Shown here: positions 46,901-58,400 of the stretch, one piece after another
Numbering within the stretch: position 1 is the first letter of the stretch
Layout: each line of letters begins with the position of its first letter
The notes under the pieces: model-generated
What the model was told of the DNA's origin: nothing
Database searches by the model: none
What the model saw: the letters and a program-made list of their open reading frames with translations, nothing else
Program-made: the position numbers and the translations under genes
Source: Pristionchus mayeri
Lineage: Eukaryota > Nematoda > Chromadorea > Rhabditida > Neodiplogasteridae
Direction: 5' to 3'
NCBI GenBank assembly: GCA_036245805.1
Contig: BTRK01000006.1
Coordinates: 33,732,901 to 33,796,900, forward strand
DNA length: 64,000 bases

Positions 46901-49247
46901 GTGTTCGATGTCATGCGAAATGCTGTTTCTGCGAGTTGGTTCAAGGTCTCTCGATATTCTAATAATGGCCTCAGAGTGCAGGTGGTGGTGCACAAGACGT
47001 GCACGTGTCTCAACATGCAGTACTCCTCCGGATTCATCACCTCCGTCTATCTCTTCACCAAACTACTCTACATGCTCAATGTAGTACTGCAACTGCTCCT
47101 GATGAACCAGTGAGATACATTTTCGCAATCCAATTTGTTAGAAGTGGAGGGGACGTTCAATGTGCGTAGTTGATTCGTTATATTGAAGATTTATGGTAGG
47201 ACTGAAAAGATGGAAGAAATTAATTGAAAATAGTGAAATCTGCAGTTTTCTTCGTACGAACAAGTACGACTGGTATGGAATCGGCATCATTCAAGACATA
47301 ATCAGTGGAGTGAAATGGGAGACGAGTGGATTCTTTCCCAGAGTTTCCATCTGCGATTTCGAGGTTATCCATTCTATAACTTTTCGGTTCAATAAATTGC
47401 ATATCAGTGAACCAATAATCAGCTATGATAATTGGGAAAAATACTAGACTAAGAACTTTGCAGATCCGTCAAATGGCAAACATCCAGAAGTATTCGGTAC
47501 AATGTGTGCTCGTCATCAACATGTTCAACGAAAAGATTTTTGTCCTGCTTTGGTTCTGGTAAGACCAAAATTTAGTTTTCAAAGACTAACCTTGGGTGAA
47601 TCAGTTCCGCTTGATCAATAGTTGGTAGATATATCAACTTTGCCTGTCGTAGGTACGCAGTTCTCTTCGCATCCTCTCTCTTCTCCATCGCCTCTTGGTT
47701 CCTCGTGATGGTTTTCCCCTGCTTCTCACGATGGTAATACATTCCATCCTTCATCAGCAACGGCTTTTAGCACAACGATTAGGAATTCGTATTCTGCAGG
47801 TTCGTCTCTCAGCATCTCGAATTGTCTGCATTGCATGGATTCAATCCCACCAACAAGAGTGAGTGAGAAAGAATTGAAATTTAAAGCAGGATTGACAGCA
47901 AAACAGCTCTAATCGACGCGGGCAATGACGAATGAGAGGGCACTCTCTCACTTCATTTTGCTCTCTCACTCGTTGCCTGTGCGGCAGGGTCAACTTTGAA
48001 TGCCTAAAAACAACCATATCTCGATTCCTAACAGAGATATGATAACCGTAATTTCGAAAATGTATTACTGTTTATGATTGTCTCACAACTATAGTATCAC
48101 TTTGGGCTGCCTAGATTTTCTGTTACTCCTCCTTTAAAGATCAAAGGCCGCATTCCAGGAACAAATAACGACGTGGCTCGTTTCGTGCATTCGTATCTCC
48201 ATCGCGACGGCGTCTTCGTACTGCGAATGCTCTCCGCCCATGCTGGAGTCCGTTGTCTATTCTTGCTCTTTGATTCATGACATGCGTTTTTCTCGAAGAG
48301 AGTAGATATCTTAACTCTATCAGGTCATCTTCACAACTGATCTCGTCTGCGCACTCTACCGTGCATTCTACGGAATCGAAGAGGTCATTCGAATTACCAT
48401 TTTAGTAGATCTAGCCTATTGAAAATGTTTTCGTTAAATTTAACGTTTCAGTGTGCCGAATCTCAAGATGAGGCCGCCTTCGAGAACAGAAACAACGGAA
48501 AGAAATTGAGCGTAATCAACTTCGAGGGAGGAGGCACGTAGTTTTCGGCCTTTTTTCATGTCATTTTACGGCAGATGTGAAGCTCAAGTAGTTTTTTGGT
48601 TATTTGAGTGACTTTTCCTTGCAGAGATCACAACATCCCTCATGCCGGGTACTCCTCCTGACGAGGATTCGAAATCAGAGACTTCCTCCACCTCGTCCAA
48701 GAAGGATTGACGGTACAGGGGAGGTAAGGTTGATCAACCAATGAGATGATTTGATCTCATTTCTAATGTTCTCATAATAATTTCGAGTAAACTTAAAATA
48801 ATGGCAGGTCGCGAATCTCCCCCGTCAGTCAAATCGGCACGAGCGGAGAGAGAAGAAAGGCACAATCAACACAAGGGAAGAGAGTCACCGAGGCACGTCC
48901 CCCATTTTTTAAATCGGGATTTATAAAAAATATTAATTTTCTTAATTTTTGTGCAGGCCTGAGCCTCGTGAGACAGTGTACGAGTCTCCTCGAGAGGAGA
49001 TTCGATCTGCTCGTCATCACCATCACGACAACAACACACTCTCACCCAGACATGCAGAGACTCCCAGGTCAAGATAATTTTAAGATTATTACAGGACACA
49101 CTCATTAACAAAAAATATTCCCTCTTACTTCCTTTTCATCGCGAACTTCGCAGATCTCCTCAGCATCACAAATCGATTGACCGCCTTTCTTCTCCGACCG
49201 ATCCGACCCGACAAGACGACCTAGTCAGAATGCTCATGGACCAGTGA
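40945..49247 (+). CDS. Innexin (gap-junction channel subunit)
   Basis: Exons: 40945-40994, 41067-41144, 41249-41318, 41468-41550, 41598-41658, 41929-41983, 46654-46724, 46780-46863, 46982-47109, 47246-47363, 47464-47558, 47653-47733, 47800-47862, 48115-48247, 48324-48383, 48452-48537, then tail exons 48627-48723, 48808-48896, 48957-49067, 49154-49247. They total 568 residues. Extracellular loop 1 has the paired cysteines (MECMFPNKF and [11 protein letters not shown]). The innexin hallmark YYQWVPF follows, then helices [20 protein letters not shown], loop-2 cysteines ([22 protein letters not shown]), a fourth helix, and the cytosolic [14 protein letters not shown]. Reading on past the donor at 48538 gives an early stop and a 439-residue form. 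The tail beyond is Arg/His/Pro-rich, and its frame is less certain than the core. Intron 6 (4.7 kb) hosts two insulin genes. Confidence 0.92.
42367..42851 (-). CDS. Insulin-like peptide 1, nested in the innexin intron
   Basis: Four exons: 42777-42851, 42634-42733, 42451-42545, 42367-42390. They give 97 residues. A signal peptide ([19 protein letters not shown]) is followed by six cysteines in insulin order: one in MKLCKEVG, one in NSCAS, a pair in DFCCPPAWC with a third four residues on, and a last one in QLCKAS. The CC-x4-C-x9-C pattern resembles an insulin A chain (CC-x3-C-x8-C). The candidate B-chain cysteines are 19 residues apart, not 11. The neighbouring gene has nearly the same unusual spacing, which supports a shared family. 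Nematode insulins are secreted ligands of the DAF-2 receptor; the role here is by analogy. There is no dibasic site clearly separating chains. Confidence 0.62.
43072..44959 (-). CDS. Insulin-like peptide 2, nested in the innexin intron
   Basis: Four exons: 44882-44959, 44753-44797, 44628-44706, 43072-43154. They give 94 residues with matching phases. Residues 1-19 are a signal peptide ([19 protein letters not shown]). The B-chain exon reads [13 protein letters not shown] and ends LPRCGRERD, with 18 residues between its cysteines and Arg-rich potential cleavage sites. The last exon holds the A chain, [18 protein letters not shown] and stop, which fits CC-x3-C-x9-C and is close to canonical insulin. 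The 1.47-kb third intron separates the B and A exons and contains a mariner-sized element (43336-44600) and one copy of a 112-bp repeat. The transposon has not damaged the splice sites. It is convergent in layout with nothing else but antisense to the innexin. Confidence 0.7.
43220..43331 (+). repeat. 112-bp direct repeat, copy 1
   Basis: Near-identical to 45159-45270 (about two mismatches, for example CTCGTGAG versus CTCTTGAG), in the same orientation. Contains GGCCATTCCGAGAATATCAG and TTGCCCACTTCTTTCTCCG. This copy lies in intron 3 of insulin gene 2; the other is about 200 bp before its start. The repeats therefore bracket exons 1-3. Confidence 0.9.
43336..44600. mobile_element. Mariner-sized element between insulin B and A exons
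   Basis: The left end TCAGGTTGTAACATAAGTTT and the inverted right end TTAGGTTGTAACATAAGTTT match over about 26 bp and are bounded by TA on each side (43334-43335 and 44601-44602). The element is 1,265 bp, the usual mariner length, and the end sequence is mariner-like. No intact transposase is visible; frames inside are short and broken. It inserted immediately next to copy 1 of the 112-bp repeat. Confidence 0.75.
45159..45270 (+). repeat. 112-bp direct repeat, copy 2
   Basis: Partner of 43220-43331. It lies about 200 bp upstream of the insulin gene 2 start codon, so it could include promoter sequence duplicated into the intron, or be a dispersed repeat. Confidence 0.9.
45640..45936. mobile_element. 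Imperfect fold-back element in innexin intron 6
   Basis: Inverted arms around 45659-45760 and 45808-45920 share GGAGTTTCTAAACGA, GACCTAGC, CATTCGAAAGAGGA and AACTTCTGTTGTTTTCAAAT. The right arm has two small internal duplications (AGAACTTCTGAGAACTTCTG and CTAGGTCTCGCTAGGTC on the plus or minus strand). No target duplication was resolved and no coding capacity is seen. Confidence 0.65.
46469..46540 (-). tRNA. tRNA-His (anticodon GTG), copy 1
   Basis: A 72-base cloverleaf. Acceptor GCCCATG/CATGGGC with discriminator A; D-arm TAGTATAGTGGTTAGTA; anticodon stem CCACG/CGTGG with loop TTGTGGC, giving GTG; T-arm GCTGGTTCGATTCCAGC. All stems pair. It lies in innexin intron 6, 113 bp before the next innexin exon, on the opposite strand. 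Confidence 0.96.
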
Positions 49248-49759
49248 TACCGTAGCCAGGCTCCTACCGATAACTAACTCTCTTATGGTAGGAGCAATCG
49301 AGATTCGACTAGAAACAGGGACAGACGCGACCTTCCGGGTCCTCATTTCAGTGTGTAAATAATCTCATTTATTTGTTGTGTGTTTGATGTGTTTATTTCA
49401 GTTGTGAAATTAATCGTTCCGAAAATATTCCATAATAATTCACTTGGAGACATCTCACTTCCTGTCAGTTCAACAACCTCACTCACTCACTTTCAGTTTA
49501 TAGCGATAAACAGCCTTCACTTGCTTGCTTGTTAAGATGTCCTTCTGAATTTATCATGATGGAAATATAAAAATCAGAAACATCGTGCAATGAGAGGTGG
49601 GCGTGTGATATGTAAAGAAGATGGGGATAGGATACGGAAGTTCAAACGCGCACAGCGGAGATGGAATCATCTGGAGAAGAGGACGTTATGATTGTGAGGA
49701 TGAACGATCCACGATTATTATAAAAAATTAAAATATTTAAAAAAATCATGAAAAAGAAT

Positions 49760-49831
49760 TGCCCATGGCTGGAATCGAACCAGCGTCGCCACGGCCACAA
49801 CGTGGAGTACTAACCACTATACTACATGGGC
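49760..49831 (-). tRNA. tRNA-His (anticodon GTG), copy 2
   Basis: Identical over all 72 bases to the copy at 46469-46540 and on the same strand. It lies about 500 bp past the innexin stop. Flanking sequence resembles copy 1 only for a few bases, so the pair reflects gene duplication or conversion, not a recent large duplication. Confidence 0.96.
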
Positions 49832-52332
49832 CGAAAGCATGCCGCAATACACATGAACAAATAGAAGAATCTCATAATGAAGAGCATGAATAGAAAGAGA
49901 AATAGTCGGAAATGTTCGGGAGAATACAAGAGCCATTCTTATTTATGTTGCCTTGCTTGCCGATTTCTTTCGTCATTCTGCCGAGTTCTCGTTTCTGTAT
50001 AGGTCGAACATTCAACATGAACCAGAGAGAGGATGGTTTGGCCACATGCGAGTGTGACTTACTGGTTTCCGAAGGATGTTCAATCTTTCTCCAATCCTCA
50101 TCCACTCCTCCTCCACTTCCCTCCCCTCCACAGTTCCCAAATATTTGACACACTCACACTAATCACACACCCTTTTGCTTCGCTCGTTGCACTATTGCCC
50201 CAATTATCAAATTGTGAGTTATATTTCCGTGTTTTTAAAACACTAATTGGTTATCGGTTGATGTAGTGGGTGTTACTCATGACTTCTTAGTCATCCGACC
50301 CTTTCCTTCGTTTTCACTCAAATTGGCGATTCTTTTGAATTTCCCGTGGCACCGGGAAACGAGTGCCAAGAGGCTTAAAATAGGAAGAGTTGCTGGAGGA
50401 GAAGTCAACTGTAACTGCTCCGATTGCATGCATTCATTCTCTATGGAATGATTAGAGTTTGTTGACATCAAAAAATCTATTATATTTCTTGTTGTATTTC
50501 CAATAATGGTAAGGTCAAGCTTGATTATTGATCTCAATAATCTCAGATATCTCAACGCTATCTGAGCCTCCGGTGCGCGATTGTTTGATTAACCCGTCTT
50601 CGGCTTCTCCCTCTCCTCTCATACGAACCTCTTCATTTTTGTGTCTGCCTGATCTGATAGGAATAGCCCATATCCATCATGTAATAATTGATATATCGAC
50701 TTTGCTCGATTGAATCTTCCTTCTCTCACCTTCTTTTCTCATCCTTCCTCCTTCTCTTCCTCTCTTCCCTCTTTATCCTTCGTTTGCTCATCGGATTCCC
50801 AGTGTAGCAGAGGGTGATTTGGGACACACGCTCAGGCTTAGAAACTACGCGAAGGAAGATGAAAAAAGAAGAGGGACAAGTTTGCCTGCGATCGCTCTGT
50901 CCAAAGTCCAAACGGCTCCAGAGTGCACTTCTCCGCTTTGGCTTCCGTCCATGTCTTTCATCTCAGTCATATTCGATAGCTTCATTGGTTCTCACCAAGG
51001 AAAGCGGTACCCTGGCACGAGTCTTGGTTCTCCTCACAACAAATCGGGTGCAGACTGGTGCCGAGAGATTGGTTGGAGTCAGTTTGCTGACCCTGGCAAC
51101 GTGCTAGAATCGTGCATTTTCTGTGGCATGAAAAGGGGCAGTTGCGTTGAGCTTGGAGTTTGTGTCAGGGAGTCAAACAATCGTCGTCGTTTAGTTTTTG
51201 GCATCTCGTAATATTGTCAGCGAATCTTCGAATCCTAGCTGTTCTCTTTTTCTCTAGAACATAAATTCGTTCAAGTTACTGCCCTCGATTCGATAGCCTG
51301 CGATTATATTTTCTCCCGTTGTATTCCCAATCCGAATCATTCAACTTATTCCTTGATGTCTTCTCCATCATCGTGACTTAGGCATGTTTCGTTTTTCCCC
51401 TCACGGTGCTCTGGTCCTTTGTGCGTCACTCGTTCGTTTCCTGGATACGAGCCAGCCGATTCCCCACGAGGGAAAGACTGACGTAGAGAGAGGAAGGTCC
51501 GAATTACGGCCGAAGAACCAGTTCAAGATCTACCTTTCTCTTCTTCTTTCTCTTTGAACGTCTCTCGGATGTATGTGGCACTCTTTACCTCACTTGTTGA
51601 TATTTTTATTCAAGCACAATTTGAGAGTATGGATGTGATTTAGAGATGCCGTCAGCAATCTTGTTGATCAAAAGGCTGTGATGATGCTGAGAAAACATCA
51701 CTCTCAACGCATTTAAACAAACAAAAAATTTTCAGATAATATTTGTTAATTTAGATGGCCTGATAGGCCTTACTGGATAATTTCTGCACAAGATATCGTT
51801 GCCTTCTTCGGACAGCTCATCTTTATACAAGTCAATCGATAATTCAGACCCATTGTCTTCTCCATTCGTCTTCATCCGTTCCATTCACTATGGTGATTCT
51901 CGCTCTTCATCCCGACTCATTTCTCTCCCATCCAAACCCGGGCTGTCTCCATTTCTGTTTTCGTTCCATCCCATCTTCCATCCCTTCGTAGGTAAGACAG
52001 ATATTTGTAGGTAGTGATCACAATCAGAATGGGAATTGCGTTCTCACTGAGAACTCTCATTCTTTGTTCGTACCCGGAACGAGTAGTACAGCACCAATTT
52101 GAAACGTTATGCTCGTTTCCTCGTTCCAAATCCTATCGGTTCAAGCCATGTAGGCCACTTCTGTAGTTGGATTCTCTTTTTCTCTTCCCCGATCCAATTT
52201 CCTTCTATTCTCGTGTATTCCGTGCTCCTCTGTGCTCATTGTGTGTCTCGCTACACTTCTGGATCGTCTCCCTTTCTGCTCCTCACTTCTGAACCTATTT
52301 GTCGGCTTCTGATCCAGTACTCGAGTCATTCG

Positions 52333-52388
52333 CACGTTCTCCCCTATTGATTCTCCCCTATCTAAAACACGTTCTCCCCTATCTAAAA
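52333..52388 (+). repeat. Short tandem array of TTCTCCCCTAT units
   Basis: Three copies of TTCTCCCCTAT are spaced about 15-20 bases apart. The last two are each followed by CTAAAA, and two copies are preceded by CACG. Non-coding. Confidence 0.75.
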
Positions 52389-52851
52389 TGCAAAACACAC
52401 CTTTGCAATCGGGGTCTAGCCAATTCGAACTGTCTTTCTTATGTGTTTCATGCTTTTGTTCATCACAAGGGCAAGGATAAATCTCTCCCGCAATCAATCT
52501 CCGGTCATAATCGCAGAATGGATAGTAATCTGACAGCAGGGGAAAGGGATAGAGGGAGGGAAGTTGAACTATAACTACCAAGTTTAACGACTTCCCCACT
52601 CTCATGATTCGCTTTGCAATAAATTATTTTCGAGACTGAACCTACCTTCATTCAGATTTTATCAGTAACTATAATGTTCAATCACGGTCTATATATTTTC
52701 ATTTTTACCGTAAACAACTACGCGGGTGCTTCAATGGAGCTGCTATGTTCATCAAGCCGATTTGCGTGCACAAATAGGGTCGGGAGATAATTGATCTACT
52801 GACGCCATTGTTATGTTGTCATGCAGTTTCCCTCCTCTTACAACGCATGAA

Positions 52852-52929
52852 ACAATGAGTTAGCCTAGGAATAGAGCACTCGCTTCCTCTAGCGTGGTCT
52901 GTTCGAATCCTTAATCATCATCTCGTTGT
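52852..52929 (+). pseudogene. tRNA-like pseudogene
   Basis: An A-box-like TTAGCCTAGGAATAGAGC and a B box GTTCGAATCC flank a hairpin (CGCT/AGCG) whose loop would carry CCT. The ends ACAATGAG and CTCGTTGT are complementary with one G-U pair, but 13 extra bases and a broken T-stem separate them from the core. Probably a decayed tRNA or tRNA-derived repeat. Confidence 0.4.
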
Positions 52930-53329
52930 CCTGAGCACATTGCACAATGAGGAAACTAGATGTTAGTGGATCGCACAGTTCATGAATCGACCACTTCGAA
53001 TCCAAAGTTCACTGATCCAGAATAAGTAGTGCGTCGTCAGAGTAGAAGGAAATATTTTCTGATGTCTCCATTCTTCGAGTTTCCTTTGCATTAGCCAGGG
53101 AGCATGGCGTGGTCACTATTTCGTATCAGTCTGTACTTGATCTCACTCCTTTGTTGATTAGTGATCTCACTGATAGGCAGATCACCTCGTCCCACCTATC
53201 GTGCAGCCTCTTTCTCTGACATCTCTCTCTGCCCAAAGGTCGGTTCAGCAGGGTGGTCAGATCGTCCTATTCCTCATGGGAATTAGCCTATCGAACGAAG
53301 GTTCTATCACGAGAGGAATGATCCCATAC

Positions 53330-54184
53330 CTAATGAGTGCATTCGTGATAAACGCGCGTGTTAGTGGAAGAAGGAACAAACGTGAGAATGATGCACATTG
53401 CAGTGATGGTCGAGGCAATTCGAGCAGCGAAGGAAGGACCGAGGAAGGGAAATGCATTCAGGTCTGTGGAGAGAAGAATCTTCCCCGTTGAGTGATGGAC
53501 GAAGACTGTTCCCTGAGAACTGATTAGAATGATGACGTTGATCCCGGAGAGATCAAAGACCATCGTTTGCAGGATCTTCCATAAGATGCCCTTCAAGATC
53601 CACTCAAACAAGGCGCCCAAACTGGATGAACACCAGAAGGAGAAGGAAAAGTGAGGATTTTCGAAAAAGCATTGTACTGTATTTTCGATCCCTTTCTCTG
53701 ACTCCTTTCTGTCCTAGTATTTCTACAGTGCAGTGAGTTGAATGGCGATCAGTGATGTTTTGATAAGCATTGGGTTATCGACTGTGCGCATGGTTAGCTG
53801 TCGTACACTAACACGTCAATCACGCTCATTTCTCGTGAATTCTTTCAAATATCAAAGTTCAAATTTCACGAATCGGAGTAGAAACCCTAGGTAGGTCAAA
53901 GATGCAGAGGACGAGAGATCATCTGCCTACGGGCTCTTCCAATTTCCCTCTTGACGGGATTCCCTCTGCTCGTCTCTTCTCTGCTCGTTTCCTTCTCTCT
54001 CTCGCGAGTCCGCCAAGTCCATAGTAGCACAACCTCCTCTCCCTCTTCCCCTCCTTCTTCCTGGAGTGTCTATACAATACCTCGCATTTAGGAAGAAAGA
54101 GCATCTGATCTTTGATCTCCAGCATTCCTTCAGATTCCTATCTGCGTTGTTCCAGGTATCTTTGTAGTCATCTGTGTCTTGCAT
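53330..54184 (-). CDS. Possible small membrane protein, unrecognised
   Basis: Three exons join in phase: 54081-54184, 53521-53621, 53330-53463. They give 112 residues. The N-terminus is polar (MQDTDDYKDTWNNADRNLK). Hydrophobic stretches follow around FFLNA...LFEWILKGILWKIL, INVIILI and STITAMCIILTFV. There is no signal peptide in front. Splice-phase agreement across both introns (phases 2 and 1) is the main support; I know no matching family. Extra exons or a different 3' end (a GTATGG donor directly follows the stop) are possible. Confidence 0.38.
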
Positions 54185-55409
54185 AAGAGGGGACTATCGA
54201 TGACTAGTTAATCGTTATCAGTTATGAAACTCTTCTCTTCTGAGTCATTCTCATTTACTGGGTGGTATTCATTTTTTTGCTGTTTTTTTGAAAGACAGTT
54301 CCAGAGCTGATTGAATAGATAGTGAGCATGCTTCCCATTACCTGTTTACATGCGATGTTTGTAGAGAAATTTAACCTATTCTGTGTCAGTTTTGTTGCGT
54401 ATTTGCGCCTTATCTAGTATCTTCTATTGTTGAATCGCAGGAAAAGAAAACCTGATCATACGCTCTTCTGATACTTCACAATATTCGTACAGAATAGATT
54501 TATCACATCAGGCAGTAGTGCTCAGGTGAGGACATTATTCGTGTGCTCCATTATAACGTGGTGTTCAATAAATGTAGTAATTTATTTTGTCTTTTCATCA
54601 TATTCTATTTTTCATGTAGTCATTGAACTATGGGGTTGATGAAACTTTTACCAGTTATAAATAGTTCGTTCTGACATCTATTGCAAAGTTATTCTTTGAA
54701 TTTTTTTCTTTCGTTATAGCGTTTAAATCTCGTCTGAAGAGTGGCGTGAGGTTCTGTCGTTCGCCCCTTCAACAGCATAATTATCAGCTTGTTTTTTTCA
54801 CCGCTCACTGAAACAAAACATCACTTTGTGATTTAGACTCTTTTGCTTCCCTTTACTCTCTCACTTCCACTCGCTCTCTTCTTCTTAGGAGTGGTCCGAC
54901 GGATCCATCGTCCGATGCACTCAACAGCATAGTTAGCGAGTGATCGAGGGAAGGAGGAGACGACAGAGAAAGAGAGGGCGAGAGAGTGGGTGATATGGAG
55001 AGAGTACTGTTAGCAACGAGAGAGGAGAGATTGGTGATAGAGTGGAAAGAAGGAAGGAGGAGAAGATATCGTGCATGGGAAAGAGACTCCAGACTTCTAA
55101 TGGTTTCTCTTAGTCACTGATATCGGCACTGTATCACCATTCTGCTCGCACTTTTCACACAAGAGTCGTACGTTCTCGTACTGTCTCGGAGTACGAAACT
55201 TTGTCTTGTCCGACATAGAAAATAAAATATGTCCTTTTAACTTCCTGGTTTCGGAAGTCGTTCTCTCTTATTGGGCTAATCATAGATATCATCTATACTA
55301 ACCATAGCGAATCAGTGACTAGCTAGGGTTCCTCTTTACATAATTCTCCAACTCAGTTCTTCTTTTTCAACAATTCCCAGAAGTATAATAATGAATATTA
55401 AGAGAAGGG
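54185..55409. other. Divergent intergenic region upstream of SPTLC2
   Basis: AT-rich near 54300-54700, then a purine-rich stretch (GAGA repeats, 54940-55075) about 350 bp before the SPTLC2 start. No gene seen. Confidence 0.5.
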
Positions 55410-58400
55410 ATGCCGCCCCAGCACGAGAACGAAGAGATGATGCTCAAGTACGATCCACTCGGAGACATCGATTGCCCTTCCTCGTCCAGGAAGGTAAGGG
55501 AGAGAGAGGAGAGAAGAGAGGGTGGAGGAGGACGAGATCCTTAGTCATGACAGCATTATAGTACCAGCGAATATGGAAATCTGACAGCCAATGAATTCTT
55601 GATTCTCAGGATTCCGGCTCGGAGGCTTCAGCTGACTTCAATGGCAACAGAAAAAGGTCTCCGAATGAGTTCGAGAAGGTATTTTGTTTGGTTGATGTGT
55701 TTTTTTCTTAAATCGATGTTGTTCAATTAAAATTTGCAGGCGAGTTGGATCACGATGAATACGGTGTATCTAAATTGGCTCGTTCTCTTGATCTTCGCCC
55801 ACATTCGGTCAGATTCAATATCCATCTGTTTTTGCATATTCCTCACTTTTATGACAGGGGTGATCCAAATCGTGACGTACTGTCCTTCTCTCGTTTCAAA
55901 ACGAGAGGATTAAGACTGAGTGGGTATGATCACATCGGTATTGCAGTGAGTTCATGCGTCGAGTGGGTCTCGAATCGAACAAGAAAGTGCCCCTCGAACT
56001 ACCTTCCCAACGGGTATATTTTTCAGAGAATTCGAGAAATATGAATCGGGTTGTTCCTCACAACGGCTCCTCTTCGATATGTTCATAACATTTGTGCACA
56101 GATTTCCATGATCAGCAAAAGTTAATTAGATTTATCGAATTAATAACATGAGGAATAATGACGCCAGTGCTGTCATTTGAACTCTTTGGTCGGAAAAGAG
56201 ATTGCTCAAAAAAGTACGAGTTTAATGGAAAAAAGTGTAGCCACGGAATCGTCTCTGACTCACTCTCTCCTTCCCTCTGCTTTCGTTGCTACCCACTGAC
56301 GAATTGGACGGGCCGATGAGTCAGAAAGACCCAGTTGCCCGGTTGTGAATCAGTCTTGAAATAGAACGTCAAACCTAAAAGTGAGGACAACGATCAGATG
56401 AGTCAACAAACAAGGAATCAACCCGATCAATCTTAATAAAAGTAGCCATTTCAGCATTTCGCTCCTCTCTACTCCGATTTCGAGTCTACGTACACTCGCA
56501 ACTGCTACATGAGAGTGAGGGACGTCTTCGAGAGACCCATCGGATCATGCCCCGGAGCTAAGGTTCGCTTTTGAAGTTTCCTCTGTTTCTCCCGGTCTTC
56601 ATCTTCCACAATAACATTCAATCAGTGTTATTTTTAATTTGGAATCAGCAAGAGTGGAGCGTGTTAGTGAATGATGTAATTGTAGGTGAACGTCCTCGAT
56701 CGTTACTCAAAGGACTACAATTGGTCTTTCGAGTGAGTTTTCTCTTGTTTTTTCACAGAAACTGACGCAATTTTTGTTATTCTTCGAGATCTTTGCGGTC
56801 TTTTCTCCACCTTTGATCTGTGCGATTTCACGTGCGCGCATAAACGTGTCCTATATGCGTCGAAGATATGGCGTTATCTCTCCCTTTCTCGTGCTCTCTC
56901 ACTACTCAGACTGGCGATAGAGCATACGGGCAGATGAATTCTGCTGCTCTCTCCTTCAGTCTTATCACTGTTATAGTTACGGCCTGCACATTCAAAGCCA
57001 TAGGGAACCCAAACGGGAATGGAGTCCGATAAGAGATCGAGCAGAGAATGTGTCCATTCAGTGCAAAAGTCCATCGAAGTGCATTTTGAGTTTGTAACAT
57101 AGTAAAGAGTGTGAAGGGAAGGAGCACAGAGAAGAGCCCCTGCGAAAAGAATTAATATCAGCTTAACATACGACTTTCCTTGAATAAATAACTGAATGTG
57201 GTGCAGTAGGAACAATGCCAATTCCTGCAGGTACCCCGGTACGCAGACTGAAGTGATCAACACTGGCTCGTACAACTACCTTGGATTCGCCCAGACTACC
57301 GGTCAGTATTAGGCCTAAATGCAATCTTAGAAAGTGAATGAATGACTGAATGTTTGTTAATTTATCCCTAATGTGCGATAATCTTAGGAACGATGATGAA
57401 TTATCATCATTACAGGTCCATGTGCTGATGCAGCTGCAGATTCAATTGACCGAGAGGGAATCACCACTTGTGGACAGGCATCCCAGACTGGTGAGCTCAT
57501 GAATTACATATCATGAATGCCTGGACACTCTCTCCGGTACAAATTTTCTTCGTTTTCGTTCTGATGTTCACCAGACCACGTAATTCGGAAATGCTCCATC
57601 CTTTTGCAGAAGATGGAGCATTCCTTGAACTATAGACATAATAACCCGAGACTGTACATTGACTCTTTGGATTGCAGGTCTTCCCTCCTCTCAGCATCGT
57701 CTTGAATCGCTGGTCGCTGACTTCCTCGGCACTGAAGATGCCATCTGCTTCCCCATGGGATTCGCCACCAACTCCCTCCATTGTGCTGCCCTCGCAGATA
57801 AGGTGGGAAGAGGGTGGTACGATATGATATCGTGCCCAGTGGGTCCAGTCTGGTGTATTATGGTATCGCGCTTAAACCGATGCAAAATCAAGAGTTCAAG
57901 TTGAAAATGATCTTTGCCCTTGTTCTGAGTTGAACTAGTTACATTACAGAACACGTTGATTCTCTCTGACGAGTACAATCACGCCTCTCTCCGACTCGGG
58001 TCTCGTCTCTCTGGAGCCACCGTGAAGGCATTCAAGCACAATGGTCAGATTCCTGATTCTTTCGCTAAATCCTCAATTATTGAATTGTAGACATGAAGGA
58101 CCTCGAGAAGTGCTTGAGGAACGCAGTTGTGTATGGAAACAAGAAGCGCTGCCGACCCTACAACAAGGTATTATACCTCTTCCTATCTTCTCATTTGTGG
58201 CAGTAGTTCTCTTGTTGAAAATACACAACACTTTTTTTGGAAATGACTCCATCTCCTTATCATATCTAAAAGCACGCGATAATGTGGCGCTTGCCAACTG
58301 GAATTGATGTTTATTTCAATTTCCAGTGTTGATTCCATTCCTCTCCTCTGCAGATCATCGTCATCGTGGAGGGGATCTACTCGATGGAGGGATCCATCTG

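Larger units (their letters stand above)
49832..53329. other. Gene-poor interval
   Basis: No exon series with consistent phase. Short Ser/Leu-rich open frames on both strands follow CT-rich composition. A 130-codon open frame at 50819-51211 (+) has no signal, domain or splice partners that I recognise and is not called. A short tandem array (52333-52388) and a tRNA-like sequence (52852-52929) are listed separately. Confidence 0.5.

Noticed and set aside
50819..51211. 130-codon open frame on the plus strand
   Set aside because: Composition looks random, two frames overlap the same span, and no family resemblance or neighbouring exons support it.
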